Source: Syntrophosphaera sp035450685 (GTDB lineage: Bacteria > Cloacimonadota > Cloacimonadia > Cloacimonadales > Cloacimonadaceae). Taken from it: 64,000 bases of DNA. The DNA lies in contig DAOTNF010000008.1 of the NCBI GenBank assembly GCA_035450685.1, forward strand, positions 28,111 to 92,110, written 5' to 3'. This document shows, piece by piece, positions 17,664-27,125 of this stretch. Positions within the stretch are counted from its first letter, which is position 1, and every line of letters begins with the position of its first letter. The position numbers were made by a program, and so were the translations under genes. The notes beneath the pieces were generated by a model. The model was not told the DNA's origin and did not search any database. It worked only from the letters and a program-made list of their open reading frames with translations.

Positions 17664-18413
17664 ATGGAAGTGATAGCAAAAAGACCTGAATCCCTCACCA
17701 AAACACCCTTTACCTACTGTCCCGGCTGTCTGCACGGAGTTGCTCACCGCCTGATCGCTGAAGCCATTGACGAGCAAGGGCTGATCAATAAGATGGCGGG
17801 TGTCGCTCCCGTCGGCTGCTCGGTGTTTGCATATAAATTCTTCAATTTCGACATGGCCCAGGCCGCCCATGGACGTGCCCCGGCTGTTGCCACAGGCATA
17901 AAGAGGGCCCGTCCGGATATGCATGTTTTTGCCTATCAGGGAGACGGAGACCTGGCCGCCATCGGAACCGCCGAGATCGTGCACGCGGCAAACAGAGGCG
18001 AATACATCTCCGTGTTCTTTGTCAACAACGCCATCTATGGCATGACCGGCGGGCAGATGGCTCCGACCACGCTTCCCGATATGAAGACCACCACCAGCCC
18101 CTATGGACGCAAAGTGGATGACATCGGTTATCCGATCCGCGTTTGTGAACTGCTGGCTACCCTGGTGGCTCCCTATTACATCGAGCGCGTTTCGCTGTTG
18201 AGCCCGGCTGAGATCATCAAAGCCAAAAAGGCTGTCAGCAAAGCCATCCAATACAATAAAGAGGGACGTGGCTTCACCTTCATCGAGTTTGTAAGCACCT
18301 GTCCCACAAACTGGGGTATCGATCCTGTCAAATCAAGGGATTGGGCCCGGGAAAATATGCTGCCTTTCTATAAACCGGGAGTGTTTAGAGACAAGGGCGA
18401 GGGAGTGGAATAA
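17664..18413 (+). CDS. korB: 2-oxoacid:ferredoxin oxidoreductase, beta (TPP) subunit
   Basis: 249 residues. The thiamine pyrophosphate-binding subunit: YCPGCLHGVAHRL with CxxC near residue 15, VGCSVFAYKFFNFD, HGRAPAVATGIKRA and the TPP/Mg motif FAYQGDGDLAAIGTAEI followed by NNAIYGMTGGQMAPTT. Ten bases after alpha, with GGAGA before the ATG. Its stop overlaps the gamma start by one base (TAATG). Confidence 0.92.
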   Translation: MEVIAKRPESLTKTPFTYCPGCLHGVAHRLIAEAIDEQGLINKMAGVAPVGCSVFAYKFFNFDMAQAAHGRAPAVATGIKRARPDMHVFAYQGDGDLAAIGTAEIVHAANRGEYISVFFVNNAIYGMTGGQMAPTTLPDMKTTTSPYGRKVDDIGYPIRVCELLATLVAPYYIERVSLLSPAEIIKAKKAVSKAIQYNKEGRGFTFIEFVSTCPTNWGIDPVKSRDWARENMLPFYKPGVFRDKGEGVE

Positions 18414-18952
18414 TGACTACTGAAATGATATGCGCCGGATTTGGCGGGCAAGGGGTTCTAACCATCGGCAGATTCATTGCCCAGGCTGCGATGAAAGAAG
18501 GCCGCAACGTATCCTGGCTGCCTTCCTATGGACCCGAGATGAGGGGTGGAACTGCCAACGTTTCCACGGTCGTTTCGGATGAACCCATCGCCTCTCCGAT
18601 CGTGAGCTTTCCCGATGTGCTGGTGGCTCTCAATCAACCCTCGGTCGATAAATTCGCCCCCTCGATTCGTAAAGGTGGAGTCATTATCATCAATACCTCC
18701 ATGTGCCCCCATGGCTGCAAGAGGGATGACGTGCAAAAAGTGGCTGCCCCGATGAGCGACATTGCTCAGGAGATTGGTTCCCAGATGGTGCTCAACATGC
18801 TGGCCATAGGCATTATTATCGGCAAAACTGGCCTGATCAAGTATGAAACCATAGAAGAAGAGCTGAACTCGTTTCTCAAAGAAAAGAATCCAGACCTCCT
18901 GGAAAAGAATCTCACCGCCATCAAACGTGGAATCGAGATAGGACAGAAGTAA
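18413..18952 (+). CDS. korC: 2-oxoacid:ferredoxin oxidoreductase, gamma subunit
   Basis: 179 residues. Opens MTTEMICAGFGGQGVLTIGR, the conserved gamma-subunit start, followed by SWLPSYGPEMRGGTANVSTVVS and VLNMLAIGIIIGKTG. It completes the alpha-beta-gamma-delta complex. Last gene of the operon; a strong intrinsic terminator follows 28 bases later. Confidence 0.92.
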   Translation: MTTEMICAGFGGQGVLTIGRFIAQAAMKEGRNVSWLPSYGPEMRGGTANVSTVVSDEPIASPIVSFPDVLVALNQPSVDKFAPSIRKGGVIIINTSMCPHGCKRDDVQKVAAPMSDIAQEIGSQMVLNMLAIGIIIGKTGLIKYETIEEELNSFLKEKNPDLLEKNLTAIKRGIEIGQK

Positions 18953-18979
18953 TACAACGTAATAAAAGAATAGACAGTG

Positions 18980-19010
18980 GCGCGGGACTTCGGTTCCGCG
19001 CTTCGTTTTC
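18980..19010 (+). terminator. Terminator of the kor operon
   Basis: GCGCGGGA pairs with TTCCGCGC (8 bp, one G-T) around a CTTCGG loop, then TTCGTTTT. Position right after the last kor gene fits an intrinsic terminator. Confidence 0.8.
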
Positions 19011-19146
19011 CGGAGATTGCTGCTCTCTTTCAAATAACTGGGTGGTTTGGGGTGGCTGGCAGATAAGTGCTTTATCCAAAGCAGTGCACTTTTTAGATTG
19101 GCATATCTGGCTAAAGTGATGACCAAGATATGGCTTCCGCCCTCAT

Positions 19147-19460
19147 ATATTGATCGCTGATTGATCACTGATTGATCGCTGAGTAATCGCTGCGCCGGAA
19201 ATCACTCGGCGTTCAACGGGCGGTCAATGGGACATGAAGACGGGAGGGAGTTTAGACGGCTTTCAATACTTGCACATCAAAACATAATATGCCAAAATAC
19301 CCGATATTCCTTCATGGCTCCGTCCCTTGCTGCGACTGGCTTTGGTGCCATCATCCTTAGGTCATCCCTCACCGGGTTAAGGATGACCCACGGAAAATAG
19401 AGGCTTAGCTGCCTCTTGCAAATGAGGGTAAACAGGCGGTTATGTGCTATCTGGCACTCT
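19147..19460 (-). repeat. Dispersed intergenic element, full copy B
   Basis: Lies in the 727-base gap between the kor operon and the defence island; the rest of the gap shows nothing else clear apart from the kor terminator. Four 11-mers at 19151-19194 (TGATCGCTGAT, TGATCACTGAT, TGATCGCTGAG, TAATCGCTGCG). GGTCAATGGGACATGAAGAC is shared with copy A apart from one base. The palindrome site is at 19360-19388: the 8-base arms GGTCATCC/GGATGACC are intact, but the AT-rich centre of the other copies is replaced by an unrelated 13-base centre of the same length. On the minus strand a ribosome site and ATG open the short frame MKEYRVFWHIMF. Confidence 0.8.
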
Positions 19461-19679
19461 GCATAATTGTTTACTCGCTCGGTTTGGAAGAGAGCTTTTA
19501 AGGCTATTGAATTGATTATAAAGGTCGCTTTTCTCATTGACAGAAGAAGCTAATATGATAGTTTGACTTTTGGTGTGGAATGGCCAAAATGAATGATGCG
19601 ACTATACGCTTGAAAGAGGCAACTGATCAGACCTTGGGAGTGTTAGGCGGATCATCTGGTTCAATTTTAAGGATACAGG

Positions 19680-22600
19680 ATGATTAAATTAGAAGAAATA
19701 AAAGCAGGAAACCTGATTCAGGGCATTGAACCGGGGGAAGTAGTGCGCATTGTCACAACTGAACCTATCGGTGGAGATGCATACGCCGTTTATTACAAGA
19801 AAAACGATGGTGCTGTAAGGGAGCGCTTGATATATCGTTCTGAAGAGGAGCACCTTTCCATTGCAGTGGTGGGCAGGCCCTGGACATTCGACGCTCCTGG
19901 CGCTGAGTTCAAGCTGGCAGTAGAAGCCAACCGGATCAATCTGGCATATCTTTTCGATCCCATGATGGCTGTCCACACCTCCAATGTTGAGCCCCTCCCA
20001 CATCAGATCACAGCGGTATATGAAGCCATGCTGCCCAGGCAACCTTTGCGATTTGTCCTTGCTGATGACCCGGGAGCAGGAAAAACCATAATGGCCGGGC
20101 TATACATGCGGGAACTCATTATGCGGGCTGATGCCAGGCGCATATTGGTGATAGCCCCGGGTTCTTTGGTGGAGCAATGGCAGGATGAAATGTACGAGAA
20201 GTTCGGACTGGACTTTTGTATTTTTTCTCGCGCCATGCAGGAGCAGTCACACGGAGGCAATCCCTTTGCGGACTATGATTATATGATAGCCAGGATCGAC
20301 ATGATCTCCCGGGACGATGATCTGATCGAAAAGATCAAGCAAAGCTTCTGGGACCTGGTGGTCATAGACGAAGCCCATAAATGCTCTGCTTCCTGGTTCG
20401 GCAATGAACTCAAGAAAACCAAGCGCTATAGGCTGGCCGAAGAAGTAGGTGCTACCACCCGGCATCTATTGCTCATGACCGCAACACCCCACAAGGGAAA
20501 AGATGAAGATTTTCAGACCTTCCTGGCTCTGCTGGACTCCGACCGTTTCTATGGGAAAACCAGAGACAGCGCTCATTCGATAGATATCTCGGATCTCTTG
20601 CGCCGCATGGTTAAAGAGGACCTCCTCAAATTTGATGGAACCCGCCTGTTCCCCGAGAGGAAGGCATATTCAGTGACCTATAAGCTTTCTGATCCTGAGG
20701 CGAATCTGTATCTTGCCGTCACAGAGTATGTTCGAGAGGAAATGAACAAGGCAGATCGTCTGACCGGCAAACAGAAGAACACGGTCGGCTTTGCCCTCAC
20801 CATTCTGCAAAGGCGCCTCGCATCGAGTCCTGAGGCAATATACCAATCCCTGAAAAGAAGATTGGAAAAGCTCAATCGCAGGCTGGAAGAAGAAAAACTC
20901 ATTCAGAGAGGCGAACTGATCAGGCAGCAAAAAGATATAAGCATTGAGCTCCCGGAAGATTTTGATGACGAGGACTGGGATACCGAAGAGCGGGAAAAAA
21001 ATGAAGAAGAGCTGGTAGACAGCGCCACTACAGCTCAGACAATCCAGGAATTGGAATCAGAGACCAACACCCTCAAGCGTCTCAATGAACAAGCCAAATC
21101 TTTACGGGACTCAGGCCTTGACCGGAAATGGGAAGAGCTCTCCAAACTCTTTGAGAATAATCCATATATCAGGGATGCCAGTGGCAGTTTTCGCAAGTTG
21201 ATCATTTTTACTGAGCATCGTGACACTTTGAATTACCTGTATGAGCGGCTCAACGGTTTACTTGGCAGCCAGGAGGCGATTATCACCATTCATGGCGGCA
21301 TCAAAAGAGAAGAAAGGCGTAAAGCCCAAGAGCAATTTAGAAACCATCCCCGGGTCAGGATACTCCTGGCAACCGATGCGGCTGGGGAAGGCGTGAATCT
21401 ACAGAATGCCAACCTGATGGTCAATTATGATCTTCCCTGGAATCCCAATCGGATCGAGCAGCGTTTTGGCCGCATTCACCGTATCGGGCAGACCGAGGTT
21501 TGCCACCTCTGGAATATGGTGGCAGATGAGACCCGGGAAGGCGATGTGTTTCATACTCTCTTCACCAAGCTGGAAGCCCAAAGAGTTGCCTTGGGCGGCA
21601 GAGTTTTCGATATTCTGGGAGACGTATTTGAAGAAACCAGCCTCAAAGACCTGTTGATCGAGGCGATCCGTTATGGAGATGACCCTGAAGTCCGGGCCAG
21701 GCTGTCCCAAGTGGTGGAAGGCGTTCTCGATACCGAGCACATCAGAGAGATAATCAGCCGCAATGCCCTGTGTGAAGAAGTGATCGATGAAAACCGTCTC
21801 TTTGCCGTTAAGGCCGAAATGGAAAAGGCTGAAGCCCGGAAACTCCAGCCCTATTTTATTAAATCATTTTTCCTGCAAGCCTTTAAACAATTGAAAGGCA
21901 ACATCCGCCAGGTGCGTAACGAAGGCGAACGTTGGGAAATTTCCTATGTTCCAGCCCAGATACGGGAACGGGACCGTCAGATTTCAGGCCGTAACCGAAA
22001 GAATATCAATCCGGTTACTCAGAAATACGAGCGCATCTGTTTCGACAAACCCTATGTGAGATTGCCCAACCGGGAAGCACCCATGGCCAGTTTCATCCAT
22101 CCCGGGCACCCACTGATGATGTCCATCACAGATATCATGCTGGAAGAACACCGCGGAAAGCTGAAGCAAGGTGCTGTATTGGTGGCCCCGCATGATGATG
22201 GCATCAATCCCAAGGCCGTGCTGATCATAGAACACTCTGTAAAAGAAGGGGCCAACCGGGACAGATGTGTCTCCCGTCGTTTGCAGTTTGTCCAAATCGA
22301 TGAACATGGAGCGGTCAGCAATGCGGGTTGGGCACCCCATCTTGATCTTGAGCCCATTTCGGAAAGTGATCTCAAACTGGTAAAACATCTGTTTGATGCC
22401 CAGTGGGTTTCATCCGAACTGGAAAGTCAGGCTCTGGCGTATGCCACCACCCATCTTGCCCCGGAGCATTTCTCGGAAGTGATGCAGCGCAGGGAAAGAC
22501 AGGTTGCCAAGACCCTGGAAGCTGTCCATCAGAGGCTGGTGACCCAGATCGACTACTGGTCAGACCGCAAGATAAAGCTTCAGGATGACCAGGCTGCGGG

Positions 22601-23201
22601 AAAAAAGACCAGATTAAACATTGATAATGTCAGCCGCATCATAGATGAACTCGATAACCGTCTCAAATCCCGCACCAAAGAACTCAATGAAATGCGCCAT
22701 GTGGTTTCGGAAACTCCTGTAGTGATCGGGGGCGCGTTGATAATACCTGCAGGGTTACTGGCCCAATTGAAAGGGGAAGACACCTGGACCGCTGATGCGG
22801 AAGCCAGGAAGAAGATTGAACAGAAAGCCATGCAAGTTGTAATGGATTACGAGAGATCAAATGGCTGTGAAGTGATTGATGTATCTGCCCTAAACTGTGG
22901 TTGGGATATCACCAGCATCCCACCAGCCAGCGATGGGAAAATACCGGAAACCAGACACATTGAGGTAAAAGGCCGGGCCAAAGGGCAAAGCACTATCACC
23001 GTTACCAGAAACGAGATACTGTATGGGCTGAACCAGGCTGATAAGTTCATCCTGGCGCTGGTGATAATAGATGGGGAATGCCATGAAGGGCCATACTACA
23101 TCCGCAAACCCTTTACCCAGGAACCTGACTGGGCTGTCACCAGCACAAATATGAATATTGCCAGTTTACTTAAAAATTCATCAAAAGTGGAGGGATTATG
23201 A
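19680..23201 (+). CDS. SNF2-like helicase with C-terminal DUF3883 nuclease-like domain
   Basis: 1173 residues. SF2 helicase core: Walker A LADDPGAGKTIMAGLYMREL (about 122-141), DEAH box VVIDEAHKCSA, motif III LLMTATPHKGKD, then the second RecA fold (IIFTEHRDTLNYLYERL, LLATDAAGEGVNLQNANLMV, NRIEQRFGRIHRIGQ). Charged coiled-coil stretch at about 410-470. The C-terminus (about 1045-1165) fits DUF3883: GWDITS, 20 residues later RHIEVKGRAKG, then RNEILYGLNQADKF. The D...ExK spacing is that of PD-(D/E)xK nucleases. First gene of a four-gene operon with RhuM, DUF1156 methylase and DUF499 ATPase; overlaps rhuM by four bases. Role inferred: the translocase/nuclease arm of a methylation-linked anti-phage system. 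Confidence 0.82.
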   Translation: MIKLEEIKAGNLIQGIEPGEVVRIVTTEPIGGDAYAVYYKKNDGAVRERLIYRSEEEHLSIAVVGRPWTFDAPGAEFKLAVEANRINLAYLFDPMMAVHTSNVEPLPHQITAVYEAMLPRQPLRFVLADDPGAGKTIMAGLYMRELIMRADARRILVIAPGSLVEQWQDEMYEKFGLDFCIFSRAMQEQSHGGNPFADYDYMIARIDMISRDDDLIEKIKQSFWDLVVIDEAHKCSASWFGNELKKTKRYRLAEEVGATTRHLLLMTATPHKGKDEDFQTFLALLDSDRFYGKTRDSAHSIDISDLLRRMVKEDLLKFDGTRLFPERKAYSVTYKLSDPEANLYLAVTEYVREEMNKADRLTGKQKNTVGFALTILQRRLASSPEAIYQSLKRRLEKLNRRLEEEKLIQRGELIRQQKDISIELPEDFDDEDWDTEEREKNEEELVDSATTAQTIQELESETNTLKRLNEQAKSLRDSGLDRKWEELSKLFENNPYIRDASGSFRKLIIFTEHRDTLNYLYERLNGLLGSQEAIITIHGGIKREERRKAQEQFRNHPRVRILLATDAAGEGVNLQNANLMVNYDLPWNPNRIEQRFGRIHRIGQTEVCHLWNMVADETREGDVFHTLFTKLEAQRVALGGRVFDILGDVFEETSLKDLLIEAIRYGDDPEVRARLSQVVEGVLDTEHIREIISRNALCEEVIDENRLFAVKAEMEKAEARKLQPYFIKSFFLQAFKQLKGNIRQVRNEGERWEISYVPAQIRERDRQISGRNRKNINPVTQKYERICFDKPYVRLPNREAPMASFIHPGHPLMMSITDIMLEEHRGKLKQGAVLVAPHDDGINPKAVLIIEHSVKEGANRDRCVSRRLQFVQIDEHGAVSNAGWAPHLDLEPISESDLKLVKHLFDAQWVSSELESQALAYATTHLAPEHFSEVMQRRERQVAKTLEAVHQRLVTQIDYWSDRKIKLQDDQAAGKKTRLNIDNVSRIIDELDNRLKSRTKELNEMRHVVSETPVVIGGALIIPAGLLAQLKGEDTWTADAEARKKIEQKAMQVVMDYERSNGCEVIDVSALNCGWDITSIPPASDGKIPETRHIEVKGRAKGQSTITVTRNEILYGLNQADKFILALVIIDGECHEGPYYIRKPFTQEPDWAVTSTNMNIASLLKNSSKVEGL

Positions 23202-24229
23202 AGAAAGAACTGATAGCGGCACAACCCAGATTCCTGATATACACAAATCAGGATGGTAGCATACAGATTGAAACCAAATTATTGGATGGAACCATCTGGT
23301 TAAGTCAAAAGCAACTGGCAGAGTTATATCAGACCACGATTGCAAACATCAATATCCATATCCGAAATATCTTCACAGAGGGGGAGCTTGAGTCAGAGTC
23401 AGTTATTAAGGATTTTTTAATAACTGCATCTGATGGGAAACGCTATCATACCATGCATTACAACCTTGACATGGTGATCAGTGTGGGGTATAGGATAAAA
23501 TCACAAATTGCCACCCGATTCCGCATCTGGGCCACTGAGCGGCTCAAAGAATACATGATCAAGGGCTTCACAATGAACGACGAGCTGCTCAAGCAAGCTG
23601 GAGGCGGCTCCTATTTTGATGAACTTCTTGCCCGGATCAGGGATATCCGCTCCTCGGAAAAGGTCTTCTGGCGCAAAGTGCTGGATATCTATGCCACCAG
23701 CATTGATTATGACCCCAAGTCAGACCTGTCCAGGGAGTTTTTCAAAGTTATCCAAAACAAGATGCACTGGGCCAGTCATGGCCATACTGCAGCGGAGATC
23801 ATATATCAGAGGGCTGATGCCGGCAAAGACAACATGGGGCTCACTAACTGGCCGGGAACGCAACTTCGCAAGGCAGATACCGCGGTAGCCAAAAACTACC
23901 TGAACCAGAAAGAACTGGATATCCTGAACAGGATCGTGAGCATGTATCTGGATTTTGCCGAGCTCCAAGCCTTGAATAGAACCCCGATGTACATGAAAGA
24001 TTGGATTTCCAAGCTGGATGAGTTTCTCAAGCTGAGTGGAAGAGATATTCTGAAGCATGCCGGTTCCATTGCGCATGAAGAGGCCATCCAAAAAGCAAGG
24101 CTGGAGTATGATAAATGGCATCAGGAACAGCTTGCAAGACCAAGCGCAGTGGAAAAGCACTTTGTGGAAGCCATGCAGAAAGTGGAGCAAATCTCCAAAC
24201 AGACCAATCCAAGAGAAAGAAATGAGTGA
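23198..24229 (+). CDS. RhuM-family protein (virulence RhuM)
   Basis: 343 residues. The N-terminal part QIETKLLDGTIWLSQKQLAE, LYQTTIANINIHIRNIF, VIKDFLITASDGKRYHTMHY and MVISVGYRIKSQIATRFRIW is the RhuM signature; a helix-turn-helix-like segment is included. The middle WRKVLDIYATSIDYDPKSD and NKMHWASHGHTAAEIIYQRA blocks are also conserved in the family. RhuM genes are often embedded in restriction-modification and related defence operons, but their biochemical role is not established. Overlaps the helicase gene by four bases and the methylase gene by eight, so it is an integral member of the operon. Confidence 0.85.
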   Translation: MKKELIAAQPRFLIYTNQDGSIQIETKLLDGTIWLSQKQLAELYQTTIANINIHIRNIFTEGELESESVIKDFLITASDGKRYHTMHYNLDMVISVGYRIKSQIATRFRIWATERLKEYMIKGFTMNDELLKQAGGGSYFDELLARIRDIRSSEKVFWRKVLDIYATSIDYDPKSDLSREFFKVIQNKMHWASHGHTAAEIIYQRADAGKDNMGLTNWPGTQLRKADTAVAKNYLNQKELDILNRIVSMYLDFAELQALNRTPMYMKDWISKLDEFLKLSGRDILKHAGSIAHEEAIQKARLEYDKWHQEQLARPSAVEKHFVEAMQKVEQISKQTNPRERNE

Positions 24230-27110
24230 ATACAAGGTAAAAGCCCCCAAAAAACTGATCGAAGTGGCCCTGCCCCTTAAAGAGATCAACGAGGCCTGCG
24301 TGCGGGAAAAATCAATCCGCCACGGCCATCCTTCCACACTGCATTTATATTGGGCCAGGCGTCCCCTGGCAGCCGCCAGGGCGGTGCTCTTTGCCCAACT
24401 GGTGAATGACCCCGGCTGGGATGAAGAACTGCAGATCGGCTACAAGCGCAAAGCGGATGCCAACCGCAAGCGGGAAGAGCTCTTTGAAATCATCCGGGAA
24501 CTGGTGAAATGGGAGAACACGAATAATGAAATTGTGCTGGAAAAAGCCCGGGCAGAGATCCGTAAAAGCTGGAAGGTGACCTGCGAACTGAACAAGGACC
24601 ACCCCCAGGCTGCGGAACTTTTCAACCCGGACAAACTACCTGCCTTCCACGATCCCTTTGCCGGAGGCGGTTCCATCCCGTTGGAAGCCCAACGCCTGGG
24701 CCTGGAAGCCTGGGCCAGTGACCTGAATCCTGTGGCAGTGCTTATCAACAAGGCCATGATCGAGATTCCACCTAAGTTTGTGGGTTGGCGTCCGATAGGA
24801 CCTATTCCCAAAAGTGATGCTCAATCAACCACAGAGAACTACACTTGGCCAGGCTTGACTGGCCTGGCAGAAGATGTGCGCCGTTGGGGACATTGGGTGC
24901 GGGAAGAAGCCTACAAGCGCATCGGGCACCTCTACCCACCCATTGAGATTACTCCGGAAATGGTAGCTGAACGACCTGATCTGGCTCCTTACAGGGGAAA
25001 GAAGCTAACAGTTATAGCCTATATCTGGGCGAGGACTGTAAAAAGTCCTAATCCAAGATTTTCACATGTGGATGTGCCTCTTGTCTCCACATTTCTGCTA
25101 TCAAATAAGAAGGGTAAAGAGGCTTGGGTAGAACCTGTTATAGAGGGAGATAAATACGAGTTTAAGGTTAGATATGGAACGCCACCAGACCGGCAATCTA
25201 TTAAGACAGGCACCAAGTTGCCTGGTCGGAGTTCAAATTTTGTATGCTTATTATCCAAAACACCCATAGACGGTAAGTACATTAAATCTGAAGGTCAGGC
25301 GGGTAGGATTGGGTCTAGATTGATGGCTATTGTCTGTGAAGGTAATAACAGAAGAGTTTACCTTTCTCCTGAACAAGATCAAGATGATATAGTTGAGTCT
25401 ATAGAACCTGAATGGAAGCCAGAACAGGAATTAGTGGGTAAAAGTGCTGATCAAGTACCTCTATATGGCATGACAACATATGGAAGTCTGTTTGGGAAAA
25501 GGCAAATGAATTCTATTTGTGTTTTTTCGAACCTGGTGATGAGCTTACCAAAAGCATCAAAAGTGATACATCCCAATCCCCCACCAATACCAAATGATAA
25601 AATGTCTATTGTTGAAGCTATACAAATATATCTGACTTTTGCGTTAGATAAATTGACAGATTACTCGTCTTCTCTAGTAACGTGGATTCCTATTCGTGAA
25701 ACCTTAAGAAGTTCTTTTGGACGTCAAGCTTTGGCTATGGTTTGGGACTTCGCAGAGGTCAACCCATTTTCATCATCAAGCGGTAACTGGTCATCAATGA
25801 TTGAGTGGATTTGTTCAGCTATTATTACTTTACCAAGTAGTAGTAGTTCTGGTTTCTCGATTCAGGCAAATGCTACGACTCAGTCTATTTCCAAGCATAA
25901 AATTGTCTCATTCGATCCTCCTTATTATGATAATATCATGTATGCAGATTTATCAGATTTCTTTTATGTAATTCAGAGACGTATTATCAGCTCAATTTAT
26001 TACAGCTTAAATGCTACTTTATCAACACCAAAAGATGATGAGTTAGTAGCTTCTCAGTACAGACATGAATCAAAGAAAAAGGCAGAATTATTCTTCCATA
26101 AGGGGATGCAAAAGGCGATTTCACAAGTCGCGACTCAATCAAATCCTTCATATCCAGTGAGTATCTATTATGCGTTCAAACAGGCAGAAGCCTCTGGTTC
26201 AGAAACTGCTTCAAGCGGTTGGCAAACTTTCCTCCAAGCAATAATGGACTCAGGGTTGTCTATCACAGGAACATGGCCAATGAGTACCGAAAGAGAAGTG
26301 CGATCAATAGGAATCGGTGCAAATGCTCTAGCTTCAAGCATTGTATTGGTATGTAGAAAACGATTGTCAATTTCTCATTCAATTAGCCGAAAAGACTTTA
26401 TCCGAGAGCTATCATTAACGCTACCTCACGCATTAGACAATATGATAAATGGAAGTGAAACCAGTAGTCCCATCGCTCCCGTTGACCTCGCTCAAGCTGC
26501 CATAGGACCTGGCATGGCAGTGTTTTCCAAGTATAAGTCCATTCTGGAAGCTGACGGTTCTCCCATGACTGTCCGTACAGCCCTGATACTTATCAATAAA
26601 GCCATAGACGACTATTTCAAGGAATTGGAGGGAGATTGGGACAGTGATACCCGTTTCTGTCTGCAGTGGTTCAATGAGCATGGCTGGCGGGAAGGGTTAT
26701 ATGGCGAAGCCGATGTTCTGGCCAGAGCCAAAGGTGTTTCGGTTGAAGGCATCAGAGACAGTGGAGTTTTGGAAGCCGCAGGCGGAAAGGTTAAGTTGTT
26801 CAGACCAAGCGAATATCCAGATAACTGGAACCCTGCCAAGGACAACCGCATGCCTGTCTGGGAGGTGCTCCATCATCTCATCCGCTTGCATCAGACCAAG
26901 GGGGAGGTTGCTGCTGCCGAGGTTGTGAAAGCCATCCCTCATGTTTCCGAAACAGCCCGGCAATTGGCTTTCCTGCTCTATACCACTTGTGAACGCAAAG
27001 GCTGGGCGGAAGATGCGCGTCCTTACAATGACCTGGTCACAGCCTGGCTGTCTATTGAAAAGCAGGCCCGGACTGATATACGGGATGCTCAAATTGAGGC
27101 AGAGTTTTAG
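24222..27110 (+). CDS. DUF1156 adenine-specific DNA methylase (COG1743 type)
   Basis: 962 residues from ATG 24222 (MSEYKVKAPKKLIEVALPL), chosen because it overlaps the rhuM end; upstream in-frame ATGs lie inside rhuM. The N-terminal DUF1156 block has EVALPLKEINEACVREKSI and LHLYWARRPLAAARAVLFA. SAM motif I is FHDPFAGGGSIPLEAQRLGL (about 143) and the amino-methylase motif IV is SFDPPYYDNIMYADLSDFF (about 565), with VRSIGIGANALASSIVLVCR later. It should methylate adenine in DNA and mark self. The reading frame is intact, but about 25,010-26,470 is visibly AT-richer and uses different codons from both flanks. This suggests that the central, probably target-recognising part was exchanged by recombination. 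Confidence 0.85.
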   Translation: MSEYKVKAPKKLIEVALPLKEINEACVREKSIRHGHPSTLHLYWARRPLAAARAVLFAQLVNDPGWDEELQIGYKRKADANRKREELFEIIRELVKWENTNNEIVLEKARAEIRKSWKVTCELNKDHPQAAELFNPDKLPAFHDPFAGGGSIPLEAQRLGLEAWASDLNPVAVLINKAMIEIPPKFVGWRPIGPIPKSDAQSTTENYTWPGLTGLAEDVRRWGHWVREEAYKRIGHLYPPIEITPEMVAERPDLAPYRGKKLTVIAYIWARTVKSPNPRFSHVDVPLVSTFLLSNKKGKEAWVEPVIEGDKYEFKVRYGTPPDRQSIKTGTKLPGRSSNFVCLLSKTPIDGKYIKSEGQAGRIGSRLMAIVCEGNNRRVYLSPEQDQDDIVESIEPEWKPEQELVGKSADQVPLYGMTTYGSLFGKRQMNSICVFSNLVMSLPKASKVIHPNPPPIPNDKMSIVEAIQIYLTFALDKLTDYSSSLVTWIPIRETLRSSFGRQALAMVWDFAEVNPFSSSSGNWSSMIEWICSAIITLPSSSSSGFSIQANATTQSISKHKIVSFDPPYYDNIMYADLSDFFYVIQRRIISSIYYSLNATLSTPKDDELVASQYRHESKKKAELFFHKGMQKAISQVATQSNPSYPVSIYYAFKQAEASGSETASSGWQTFLQAIMDSGLSITGTWPMSTEREVRSIGIGANALASSIVLVCRKRLSISHSISRKDFIRELSLTLPHALDNMINGSETSSPIAPVDLAQAAIGPGMAVFSKYKSILEADGSPMTVRTALILINKAIDDYFKELEGDWDSDTRFCLQWFNEHGWREGLYGEADVLARAKGVSVEGIRDSGVLEAAGGKVKLFRPSEYPDNWNPAKDNRMPVWEVLHHLIRLHQTKGEVAAAEVVKAIPHVSETARQLAFLLYTTCERKGWAEDARPYNDLVTAWLSIEKQARTDIRDAQIEAEF

Positions 27111-27125
27111 GATTGAGGAGATAAC

